Below are positions 1 to 11,408 of a DNA stretch of 64,000 nucleotides, piece after piece (position 1 is the first letter of the stretch; the number at the start of each line of letters is the position of its first letter). The stretch is taken from positions 10,425,501-10,489,500 of the forward strand of contig NC_080719.1 of the NCBI RefSeq assembly GCF_019097595.1, in the 5' to 3' direction. The translations under genes were made by a program, and so were the position numbers. The stretch comes from Hemibagrus wyckioides. Lineage: Eukaryota; Chordata; Actinopteri; Siluriformes; Bagridae. The notes under the pieces are model-generated. The model was given only the letters and a program-made list of their open reading frames with translations. It ran no database searches and was not told the origin of the DNA.

Positions 1-378
1 TCAATTTCTCACGAGGAAAGACAGGAAAGCCTATCATATATCATTCATTATTATTATTGGTTCCTCTTTCTATGGTGTGATATGTCCATTTGGGTTTCAT
101 ACAGTTGTTTCAGCTGAAGACAAACCTGAAAAAAAGCCCAAATGTCCAAATCTGCTGTGTTTAAAATAGCAGATTGATATCACCAAGGAAACCAGATGGT
201 CTTGTATTCTTTTTTTTTCTAAACTCTATTAGCTTATAAGATGCATACAAGTGAAGTGAATTATAGTCAGCTGTGTTTTTATATAATCATTTGTTTTGAC
301 AGTCTCGATGAAATCTTATACTTCAAAAAGACTTTTGAATTCTTTCTTAATGTACATCACTCAAAAGTTTGGAATTTG

Positions 379-383
<5 letters not shown>

Positions 384-445
<62 letters not shown>
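384..445. repeat. (TA)n microsatellite, about 31 units
   Basis: This is an uninterrupted TA run followed directly by a short GT run. It is the first of three long TA arrays within 1 kb. Open reading frames across it encode only alternating Ile-Tyr and are artefacts. Confidence 0.97.
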
Positions 446-447
<2 letters not shown>

Positions 448-604
448 TGTGTGTGTGGTGTCCCACAAACAGACAAATAGACTTAAGTATCATGTGAAGC
501 TAGATAGTGAATATTTAAATCTTTGAGAAAAAAAGTTGAGCACTTGACATCACATGATACTTCACATGAAACATCAGCAGTGCATATGATGGTATTTTTA
601 ATTG

Positions 605-606
<2 letters not shown>

Positions 607-697
<91 letters not shown>

Positions 698-709
698 GTG
701 TGTGTGTGT
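607..709. repeat. compound (TA)n-(TG)n microsatellite
   Basis: A TA run from 607 to 681 passes through GTATG into a TG run ending near 709. A switch from TA to TG is typical of slippage followed by point substitution in compound dinucleotide repeats. Confidence 0.97.
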
Positions 710-918
710 AGTTTTAAATATCTGTTAAATGTCATATCTCATGTATTTTATATTCATTACTTTAGTTGTGCACAACGATTAGCCTCTTTTGTCTCAAAAA
801 TGAAACGTGTGCACTTTCACTTTCTCTGTACAGCAGATGAAGGGCTTTTGTCCAAAACATCCTTTGCTCTGGAAACTTTGTGTACTGTGCTAACCTTTCA
901 CTTTACCTACAACTTTCT

Positions 919-921
<3 letters not shown>

Positions 922-985
<64 letters not shown>
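922..985. repeat. (AT)n microsatellite, about 32 units
   Basis: This is a pure AT run with no interruptions, the third long AT array in the first kilobase. The sequences between the arrays (446-606 and 710-921) are unrelated by eye, so the arrays are not simple copies of one segment. Confidence 0.97.
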
Positions 986-987
<2 letters not shown>

Positions 988-1224
988 TACATTCATCTAT
1001 CATACAATTTTGCCCATTCTTTTGAATGGTGTTAATAATTCAAGAGGTGTCTGTAATTAATGTTTTCCTAATACAGATATCATTAGAGGTAGGTAGGGAT
1101 TTGTTATGCAATAGTGTGCAGCTCTTACCTTCATGTATGAATGTAAAGATGAGAGAGTGCCATATGCAATCTGCCTTTGATCTGATGGACTGCAGTGAGC
1201 TGATGACAGCTGGAGGTGTGAATT

Positions 1225-1226
<2 letters not shown>

Positions 1227-1263
<37 letters not shown>

Positions 1264-1326
1264 GTGGAGACAGTAACAGCACTGACACTTTCACAGTCTG
1301 TCTGTTATCAGCCTTGTGGGTGTATA

Positions 1327-1365
<39 letters not shown>
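1227..1365. repeat. (AC)n and (TC)n microsatellites
   Basis: An AC run (1227-1261) and a TC run (1330-1365) are separated by about 70 bp of unique sequence. No gene is associated with them. Confidence 0.95.
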
Positions 1366-1366
<1 letters not shown>

Positions 1367-2385
1367 GAATTGCTGAACCGTTTATCCAGTTAGTGGAGAA
1401 CAGAGCAGGATCAGCATGTTTGTATTTTAAAAGCTAAAATAGTTTCATGGATAGGCAATGTGAAAAAAAAAAAAATCTGGTACATATTAACCCCAGATGA
1501 AAGGGAAGTTAAAATAAAATGACTACTTTTTATACCATAATACTTTCTGACACGGTGCTGGCTGTAATTCAACTCATGTTTTTTAATGTTTGTATTAATA
1601 CGCTATATTATGTTTCTATTAATGTGCTCTTTCTAATACATGTCTAATACCTTATCATTTTGGTTGCAGCAAACACAGGAAATTGTATGGCCGACTCCAT
1701 ATAAGCTAACCCTTTTTTCCTCTTTGTTCACTACAGAGAAACTATTGTTGTATATACACATTAAATACATTAAATACACAACAGACAGAGAAAACGTCAG
1801 CACAATGCCATTTGACAAAATGAATTTGGTAGAGTCTCCTGTTGTTAGGACCGACAAGGAACAGATTCAGAAACCATGCACTGTAAATCAACTACTTTTT
1901 GCTAAGCAATCAGTAAGACCTGACAGAATTGAACTAGCTTTTCCATAAGGATATTTAACAGAAATATTTGACATCCTTTTCTTTTATAGCCTAAAACACC
2001 ATATCATGTACATACTGTAGCATGTATGCTTATCTCTGAATCTTTTTTTTGTTCTTGTTTTCAGTGAGTAGGTCTGGGGTTTATATTAGCGTCTGGAATT
2101 TTCTTTCTCCCTAGCTATAACAATGTTTCAGGGCTCCGGTTTTTCTCACAGCCTCACATTACCTGGAAGGTCTGACAATCATGTCTGTAAGGCTTAACAC
2201 CAGCTAATGTAATGTCTCAAAGTAGAAGTGGCTCTACTTGTAGTCACAAGATTAAAAAAAAGATGGAAAGGACAACAAGAGATGCCATTTGTTTAAACTA
2301 TTAGGATCTTGATGATATCGTAGTCCTGAGGAGAGACAATGGAGGAATGCACATACAGCGGGGGAGGGGGATTAGGCGAGAGAGA

Positions 2386-2390
<5 letters not shown>

Positions 2391-2419
<29 letters not shown>
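2391..2419. repeat. (AG)n microsatellite
   Basis: A short pure AG run follows GA-rich sequence starting near 2376. It lies in otherwise featureless intergenic DNA. Confidence 0.93.
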
Positions 2420-2421
<2 letters not shown>

Positions 2422-5400
2422 TTGTGGTTTCTTTGTCTATGAGTGAAAAGTTAAAAGTGAATTGTTTTGTCTGGAACCTGTGTGTGTGGGTGTGATGACT
2501 CAACGCCTGATCTGTTCAACTAAATGAAAATAAAACATTATCCGCTGAATGCAAGAGCACTGAGTCTGCAAAACTGTCCTTTGACCATCCATTTTAAAGA
2601 GACATAACAGATCATTTTACACATTCTGCTGTATATATACTTTTATACATATTTATACATCCCTGTGCAATCACACATTCTTATACATATGTGTTTATTA
2701 ATGCTAGATATGAGAATACAATTATAGTTTACAACCTACACATGCAACCCATGGATACTGAATGTAGCATATGGGCTTAGTAGTTTGTTTTTTTTGTTTG
2801 TTTTTTTAATTGTTAGCTGACAATGTGATGCCAGCTGGCCACAATAATGCTAGTGAAGCGGCTACGATTAAACCGTAATATAATGAACAGTTGTAATAAA
2901 TGCAAACATATTTCCAAACAGTGCAAACACAATGAAGAAGAGGAGTATGCAGTTTACTGCAGCACGACACGTCCAACTTGTGGTGATATAAGCTATTGTA
3001 TGGCACGCTAGTTTCCATTAAAAAAGTTTATTTAGAGTTAATAAGTAAGAGGTGAATCTTTTTATTCAAATCCAAATTCAGCAGACAAAAATCTTATGAA
3101 CAGAGGAGAAGAAAAATAATAATAAAGGACATCTTCTAATAAGAAATAGTATAGATACAAATAGAAGTAGATACATTTGACTAGATTCTATTTTTTTATT
3201 GATAAGATAGTGATAATTCTAATCAATAAACCTAATCTAACCTAATAAAATGATTCAATATATTGTAGATATATTGTACTATTTTTAAGCTTAAACTTTT
3301 ATTCTATTAGCTGATAATTTTGCTTATTAAGATTTAATGAGTTGTGCATTTTTTGCATACATGCTTTCCTGTTTACCACACAATGCTTTTTAAAATTACT
3401 GTATCTCATCAACAAGAGTTTTCTACCCACTGAATTGATGCTTACTAGAACATTTTTATATTGCTTCTCGTGCCATTTTGTGTAAACTCTAAGGATTGCT
3501 GTGCTTTAAAGTCCCAGGAGAGCAGTAGTTTCTGAAGAAATCAAAGCAGCTCACTTGGCACCAACAACCAGGCCACAGATAAAGCTGTTAAAGCTCTTCA
3601 CTTGTATCTACATTTATGTACTGTGCTGCTGAGTAAATGAGCACGGGTTCACGTGGGCCTGTTAAAGTGACCAGAGAGTTTATGTATATCGTCATCAATG
3701 TGAGGTCACTTGGATATTAGTATTTGTGTCACATTTATCATCAGTAATTTTAAAACAATGACTATATTGATATGTTTGCCTTGGTAAATCAGATGATAAC
3801 GTGAGTACCCATAATCCCCACAGCTTCCAGTTTAATATCTTTGTTTTGTTACTTTAAGAGTTTACTGTTAATGTAGTAATGTATCAGTTGGTTGTCTGTA
3901 CCAGTATGTATACCAGCAGTAGGGAAATGTTCAGTATCATTTGTGACACCCTCACTACACATCATATCAAAGCTTGAAAAGAATCTCAGACAGCCTAGAG
4001 CGACATATGTTGAAAGGAAAAGATGTTTTCTTTCATTTCCAACAAATGAGGTCGTAATTACTAATCTGGAGAGTTAGGACCGCCTACCAAATTACACTTT
4101 TTTTTTTTTTTTTTTGCATAACATTCCCTTGGCAAGCAAGACAAGAGAGTTTGGTGGTGCATCCAGCAGACAGTTTTATCTTTCATTAGGCCTCCTTTGT
4201 CTTCTTGCAGCTCATCCCCTGTTATTAACCCTCCTCTCCACCACAAACCCAGAGAGCAAACAGTTTTGGTCTTTTATAAGCTCTCAAACAAGGTGCTGCC
4301 AGCTACATGTACTCAGATCTTTATCATATTTTTTGAGAAGTAGCTACTTCAGAAACTCCCAAAATGTAACATCTTCCCAGCTGATCATATGGAGCGATAA
4401 GGAGCGGAAGCCTGATGTTTATTAAATCATGTCGCTCCATATCATAGAAGTACGTCCTGCTAATTGCTCTACTTAATTTAATATAACGTACATCTGGTCT
4501 CAGCTCTGTCCCAGCTAGTCATGTGCTGATAATTAGTTTTATGTTACTGCATGATGTTCATAATTCATAGAGGTGATGCTATTAGATATTTGGATTCGTT
4601 GTTGTTTTTGTAATTAAGACTGTGTTCTAATTTGCAAGTTTTTAACAGTTTTGTAAGCTTCTGATTTAAAGTGAACAGACTTTCATTTGGGACCTTAGCC
4701 ACTATTTCAGCATCTAAGTGTCTTAGATGATCAATTACACATGGAGAAAGGGGGAATATTTTGGTTTGTTTTTCGAGCCAAACGTAGTGGTTAGCACATT
4801 TGCCACGCACCTTCAGGGTTGGGTTGGGCGTTCGATTCTCACATCCCCTTGCATGCCATCCGGAGTGAATTCTCCCGCTTTGCAGCCAGTGTTAACTGGA
4901 TAGACTCCATATTTACCATGACTAAAATAAAACAGCTACTGCATATGAATGTAAGAATATTTCAGCTTAAAGCACATTATTTTGCAACTGCAGACTACAT
5001 GTTCACCTGCAACAGGCTTTTACTGAGCAGAATTTCTAACCCTATATAAATGCAAAGTATGTGCAAGTACAATCCTTATGCTGTCTTCTGCCTTGAACTG
5101 CCCAAATGCTCTCCAAGCTGAATGGCATGCAGCTTACTGTTAAATATTATGCAAGTGTGGAATCCCGTTTATTAAACATAATGCAATATTGATTGAGCAG
5201 AATATGTAAAGAATAAAATACTTTGAGTTGTGCTGTTATGAGAAAGCAATCAGCACTGTGATACCATTCAGGAGTTAAACATTTTCAACTAACTGCACAT
5301 GCAACAATTTTTCATTTCATAAAGAATGACAAGTAATACTTTTATCCATTTATAGCTGCATGTATTATTGTGGAATTTCCACAAAAGAACTCAGTTCTTG

Positions 5401-8165
5401 TTATCACTCTCATTGTAGCAGCTATAAACCTTGCTGTCACACCAGCCCCACTGTTTTCTCTTTCTCTTGAAGTTTATTACATGGAGAAAGAAATGCAGTT
5501 TGTTACATGACTAAGAAACCACAAAGAACAGTCTTGTGTTGATGCTGGAAGAATTTTTCTTCAGTAACATTTTACTTACACCTTCACCTTAAATGTTTTG
5601 TTAAATAATACTTTTTGTATTATTTTGTATCTAATGTATTAGAATGAGTGCATTAATGTAAACCTGTGATTTCCCTTGCAACTGTGAATGTTAAAGATCT
5701 CCTGACCAATCAGTTCAAGAATTCAAAGCAATGTTGTATAACAAGAGCCTGCCTTTAACTTAAGTTTTATGACTTAAGCTACTGACTAGAAGGTTGTGAG
5801 TTCAAATCCAAGGATTACCAGAATTATGTTTTGTACCACTTGTATGTCTATTTGAATACATTTGAATATGTTTTTTTTTAAATGTGGTGCAGCCAAAAAG
5901 ACAGATACAGAATTTCCAGAACAACCCATCAGTATATTATTTGGTGTATGATTTTCTGCCTGAACTGATTTCCCACTGTTAATCCTCACTACTGAAAAAG
6001 CTTTCCCATCTCAACACAGAGAAAATCTCTTAGTCATAAAGTGCCTCTGCTCTTCAAACTGGTAGGAAAAAACCATCTATGAAGCCTTATCTCGCCCCCT
6101 GGGCGGCCACTACTGAGCAAACACAATTAATGTGACGCGTGCTGGACCAGTGGGATGACAAAATAAGCAAAACATCTCTCATTTTCTGCTGGATTTAATG
6201 CTGCTAGGAGTCTTAAAGTCCAATTCATATTTCCTCAGAGGTTTTTTTTCCCAAGCCAATCATGGCACATCGAATAAACATGATGAATTCACATTAACAG
6301 GTAAAACTGGTACAACGGAGTGGGTTAGTATTATCTGATCTGTTGTTTTAATATCTTCATTACGTAAGTGTGCACTAAGACACGCACTAAAACACACACA
6401 CACACACACATATCCTCATTGCAGAGACCCATAGTCACACTACAGCCATCTATTCTGTTCAGCTCCAACTTGAAAGATTCACACACACACACACACATAC
6501 ACACACACACACAATCTATTTAAATAAACCCACAAGGAATCTGATTGCTTCTTAAACACAGTTTGCCCACTTTCACCAACTCTAATTGCGAATGCAGTAA
6601 AACAAGCATCAATGCTACGAGTTCCTCACTCGGAGGCACACAGCACACCTTATCGCACTTAAACATAGGTCACAAACGTCAAATTACAGGATCGAGGCTA
6701 TGCAAGCAACCACTCTTTCGTGTCTATAGAGTGTAAATCAAAGAAGCGAAACTGCCTTAACCACACTTTTGCCAGCGAACAAGCCTCAACATATGTTGCA
6801 CCATAAAACCAGAGCCATGTGAGGGTCAGGCTGCCAGCGGTTTGCAGGAAATAGCAAAGCCCAGAGACTGTGTGTTTGTGTGTGTGTGTGTGTGTTTCCA
6901 AGAGGAGTGAAGAGGGGATGTGTAATTGAAAGAGAGAGACCGTTTCCATGAAGAACAAATTCCATCCACTCCACGTCTAATTCAATCTCTTCTGAAATAT
7001 GGATTGAATAAAGAAGCCAAGATCTTTGCTTTATAGCATTTCCATTCCACCTAAGTCTGTGGACGCTGTGGGGACTTGTTTCAAGGCTTATTGAGCCATC
7101 TTTGGTTTTTAATTGAACGTCTTGTATAGACCAGAGATACTGTAAGCGTGTGTAAAGTGTATTGTAAATCAATAAGGGCTAAAGGAAGTGAATGAACTAG
7201 AACTCGCCCACACTTTGGCTGGTTTTTAGTGCTCATATTAACTCAAAATAAAAAGTGACTGCAATTACTGAAAGTGTATGTACAGCGTGTTTAAATCTGA
7301 GTAAATGGCTGAGTGGGAGTCTTGGGTCAAATCAACTCTAAAAGACAGCTTTTGTTGAATGGTTTCTCTTTGATGCTATGAAATTTAAAAATGATTCTCA
7401 CTTGGGTTTCATTTAAGTATCAGCATTATCACAACGAAGTTTCTGCAAAGATTTCTTAGAAGACATGATATGAGAAAAAGCTATTGTACCAAAATCTAAG
7501 CAAAAAGGCCATGTTTGGCTTCCACAAGATATAAACACTTTAGCACTAAAACACCTTGGACGCTGTTAGTTGATACTAAAATAAAAATTTATTTTCACTT
7601 GTCACTCATTAGTTCATTGATAACTCGTATGTTATTTTCCCAGTGTTGGCTGAATAGCTGCACAGTGAAATCAAGTTAAATTGATATTTGAGTTAAGGTG
7701 ACTGAAATCTCTTTTCTAAATCCAGTGTGAAATCCTTGATATAAATGAATTAAAAAACTATTGGTGTACTGGAGTAAAATTAAGACATATAAAAATCTAA
7801 TAAATAACTTAATATGCACAATAATCAAGAGACATTACTATTTAGCATAGCCAAATGCCTTATATACCTATATTACAACATCTAGAAATAAAAGAATTAA
7901 TTTGGCACAATTTATAGACTATCACCAGATGCTCAGAACTTGTTTGATACTGTACTGATCACATTGATTTGGTCCACCATGAATCATGTGACTGCACCTT
8001 CCCAAAACCAAACAAACAAAGGCAGCAAACTAAAATAACTGACCCAAAATTCTGCATATATGGATGTCAAAATGTTTTGATATAAGATGATTGTTCAGAT
8101 CACTACTTTTCTTTTAATTCACTTGATCAAAGAGTCATTAACTGGTCATGAAATGAACCAGTGCT
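2420..8165. other. gene-free AT-rich intergenic DNA
   Basis: I see no coding exon here. The open frames are short, lack recognisable domains and have no flanking splice signals that would join them. Contents are small CA arrays near 6392-6410 and 6479-6513, a GT array at 6869-6894, and SINE-like fragments near 4774-4870 and 5762-5830. The stretch 6960-7160 is non-repetitive with mixed composition and could be a conserved element, but nothing in the sequence proves it. Confidence 0.6.
4774..4870 (+). repeat. partial SINE-type repeat with tRNA-like head (family B)
   Basis: The text AGTGGTTAGCACATTTGCC followed by GTTCGATTCTC is a tRNA-derived promoter head with A-box and B-box-like blocks. It matches the better-preserved copy at 15013-15303. 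Only the head is retained. It is not a functional tRNA, because the cloverleaf cannot be completed. Confidence 0.6.
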
Positions 8166-8706
8166 GATTCCACCAGTGGCAGGCCGTGCATTTCACACCT
8201 AGGCCTTCATTGGCCTTCACCAAATCGATTTCTTCTTCTCTGTCAGCCATTGTGAGTTAAAATATATATATTTTATTTAGTTTGTGTGGTTCGCTGCCTC
8301 TGACTACTCAAATTATCCAATCAAAGGACGGGAAATCGCTGACGTAATCGTATGCATGCTACTGAGGGCCCCAATGACGCCAACTCGAAATCTGATTGGT
8401 TAATCTAACAATATCATTGCCACTTATTTTAAGCTACGGGCGCCTGCACTATTGATTCTGAAGGCCTTAAGGCAGATTTCTTTCACCCTGGCAACACATG
8501 ATGTCAGTCACTGGCTGAAATATGATTGGATAAATACTCTTATCATAAATATACACTACTGGAAGCAGCGCAACCAAGAGAAAAGCTATGAAATGTAGAG
8601 AATAGACTATTGGAATATATTAAAATGCAAGTCAGATTTAGATCACTGCTGTTTAGGCCAGCAGAGAAGGCCTTGCTGGCCCTGATGGCCCACCACTGGA
8701 TTCCAC
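8166..8706. mobile_element. hAT-like non-autonomous element (MITE) with 8-bp target duplication
   Basis: The element proper is 8174-8698 (525 bp). It starts CAGTGGCAGGCC and ends with the reverse complement of CAGTGGTGGGCC. It is bracketed by a perfect 8-bp direct repeat, GATTCCAC, at 8166-8173 and 8699-8706. CAGTGG-type termini and an 8-bp target duplication are hallmarks of the hAT superfamily. There is no transposase frame inside, so it would need a helper in trans. An ATCT array begins 11 bp beyond the right target copy. The ends and duplication are seen directly; the superfamily call is inference from them. Confidence 0.8.
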
Positions 8707-8717
8707 ACATGCAGAAA

Positions 8718-8798
<81 letters not shown>

Positions 8799-8799
8799 C

Positions 8800-8863
<64 letters not shown>

Positions 8864-8864
8864 A
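8718..8864. repeat. (ATCT)n tetranucleotide microsatellite, interrupted
   Basis: About 36 ATCT units are interrupted around 8798-8812 by a short TGTC-type stretch. The interruption suggests an older array than the pure one at 61915-62062. Reading frames across it give Tyr-Leu-Ser-Ile repeats and are not genes. Confidence 0.96.
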
Positions 8865-9540
8865 TTCCAGATTCGATTCCAGATCAATACAGTGCGAGAC
8901 AGATTAGCCAATCCATCTATGTGTGTTTAGAGGAAATCCACACGGACACTGAGAGATCATGTTAAACATTTTTATTTTGGTATTTGTTGGCAGTGTGTTT
9001 TCGTTTCTATAGTAATATACTGCGTTTTGGGTAAACGATAAGACAATTTTTTGCAAAATCTCCAAATCACGATTCTTTGAGATAATAACAGATAGTTCAG
9101 CTTCTCAAGATTCAGCTGATTAAATTCACTTCTACGCAACCATTTCATATGTGTCGATATAATTATATGTTGTCGGTCAAGCAGAATGCATCAGCAAATA
9201 TAATGTTCCATCTCAGTATTTCCACTGGCATAATTATATTTCTGTGACATCATAGTATAAATATTATTTTCACTCTAGACTTTGCTTAGCAGTTATTCAT
9301 GTTAAAACATGTAGATGAAAATATTTACTATATTACTGCATGCATTACATTTGACAGTATTTTTTTTCTATAGTGCATTGTTGTTGTTTTTTTCTATAAA
9401 ACCTTGTTGACTTTTCATTTCCCCGTCTGTGCATTTCAGAAATATGATTTATATAATTACATTTCCGTAATACATTTCCTTTGAAGCTTACAGTCTAAAA
9501 GGTAAACAGAACTACGTTTTCCTTACATGCCAATACATTA

Positions 9541-9935
9541 ATACACCCTGGCTGGGTGCCAATCCTTTGTAGGACTGCACACACATATTTGATTATACTA
9601 CGCTTATCCTTATATAATAAGAGTGACATAAATTCAACCAAAGAGACAACAACATTCATTTATCTTCAGTAACCTCTTTATTTCTTTATCAGAGATGCTG
9701 AACCTATCCCAGGAACTCTGAGCATAAGGTTTTGAGGGAGATTTTACCTCAGATATGATGCCAGTCCATGGCAGGTACGAGGCATACACCCACATCTATA
9801 CCTGGGGTATACCCAGTTCTCTAACCAGCATGTTTTTGGACAGTGAGAGAAAACCCACGCAGACCTGGGGAGAACATGCAGACAGAAAGTAACAGAAGCT
9901 CAGGATTGGACCATGAAGTTGTGAGGCAGCAAAAC
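9541..9935 (-). repeat. SINE-type interspersed repeat, minus orientation (family B)
   Basis: The block GGGGAGAACATGCAGAC and the AAACCCACGCAGACC context are the reverse complement of the TGCATGTTCTCCC block in the plus-strand copy at 15013-15303. The left end CACCCTGGCTGGGTGCC is the reverse complement of the family's 3' part. The copy is diverged, so its exact ends are uncertain. Confidence 0.6.
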
Positions 9936-10000
9936 AATTTTCTGTGCCTTCCTGCCTTCAATCCTTATAGTTTGCCAAACAAATAGAAGCAAAAATTTAG

Positions 10001-10471
10001 CTATAAAGCCAAATGTTTGTTTGTGGACCATCACACCCATGTATGATTTTTGAATATCCCAGTCCAGAGATTATTCTCTCTTTGCTGATATAATACTCTC
10101 AATTTTTCTGGGAAGAATTTTCACTCGATGTTGGGGATTTGTGTTCATTCAGCCACAAGAGCATTAGTGAGTTCAGGTACTGATGTTAGGTGAGGAGGTC
10201 TGGGACATGTTCAGTGTTCCAGCTCATCCCAAAGGTGTTCAGTAGGGTTGAGGTCAGGGCTCTGTGTAGACCAAGTGAGTGCTTCCTTTACAGCCTTGGC
10301 AAGCCATGTCTTCATGGACCTCATGAAAATGAGTGCACAAGGGTATTGCCATGCTGGAACATGTTCACACTAGGCCCCTTAGTTCCAGTAAGGGAAACTG
10401 TCCTTAAATATTGTGTCCTTGAAACTGTCCAATGGGTTTTATGATCAAACTGCAAACCTTTGGCCATATAG
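10001..10471 (-). mobile_element. degraded Tc1-like element relic
   Basis: The left end CTATAAAGCCAAATG and the right end CTTTGGCCATATAG are diverged inverted termini of a Tc1/mariner-type element. Inside, read on the minus strand, is a decayed version of the transposase C-terminus: the segment around 10227-10260 corresponds to the Asp-Leu-Asn-Pro motif seen in the intact copy at 50704-51951. There are many indels and no usable frame. This is an old, dead copy. Confidence 0.7.
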
Positions 10472-10802
10472 TTCTCTCTGTGTATAATATACATTGTTTG
10501 CTAATAGTGGCCAAATGGTGCCATTCTCACACTCAGTGGTGTTTTACGGTTTAAAAGCACAAAATAATTATTAACAGAGCCATAGTTTAACTGGTTGCAG
10601 TTCCTTTTAATGACTAACACCCCATTATACACTTAATATGCAGTACCACCATCAAAAGCTATTGCTGCAGAGCTATAACACAATGCACCAGGTGAAGCAA
10701 ACATGGTCACCAAGGTGTGATGTCACAACTGTACCATATAGAGCTGGTTGACGAGCAGACAGTCTAAAACAGATGCTGAATCTGTTTTCCAGAACCAAAT
10801 AA

Positions 10803-10880
10803 TTTAGATTAGATTAGATTCAACTTTATTGTTATTGTCCAAAGTACATGTACAAAGCTAGTGAAAAGCCAGTGAATTAG
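10803..10880. repeat. fragment of dispersed repeat (TTTATTGTTATTGTCC-type)
   Basis: The segment ATTCAACTTTATTGTTATTG resembles the start of the longer repeat at 56953-57300. It looks like a short fragment of a dispersed element. Family assignment is uncertain. Confidence 0.35.
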
Positions 10881-11377
10881 CATTCCTCCTCAGGCCCATC
10901 TGAGTCCCAGTGCCGACTAAACTATAAAGGGTTCTTTGGGTTTGTCCATCTAGTGCATCTGAACCCTATAATAAAGGGATTCTGTTTGAAACTGTTACAA
11001 ACAGAACCTCTTGAAAAAAAAAACAGAACCAATAGAGGCTTTTAGTTACCCAAGAAACCTGAAGGTTGGTTTACCATTTAACCTTATGAAAATAACCACA
11101 CGAGAAAGCTGATCATACTCTTTCCTGTACATATCTGATTCTGATTCTGATCTGGGAGCATAGGTCTTTGACTCTCACGATTTATGGGTCATCATAAAAT
11201 TAGATGTAAGATGAAAGCCAGATGCCACAGGCATGCTCAGTGCAGACCAACGTATAAAACGGCAGATGATATCTTGAGAAATAATGACTGTCTGACTTCA
11301 GAATCGTCGTTTAGCCGATCTGTACACACATGAATGATACTGTCTGCAAATTATGTGAATGATATTGACCTGGGAAA

Positions 11378-11408
<31 letters not shown>

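Noticed and set aside
6698..7172. Overlapping minus-strand open frames of 86 and 128 residues
   Set aside because: They run through a GT array (His-Thr repeats) and have no domain or splice signals.
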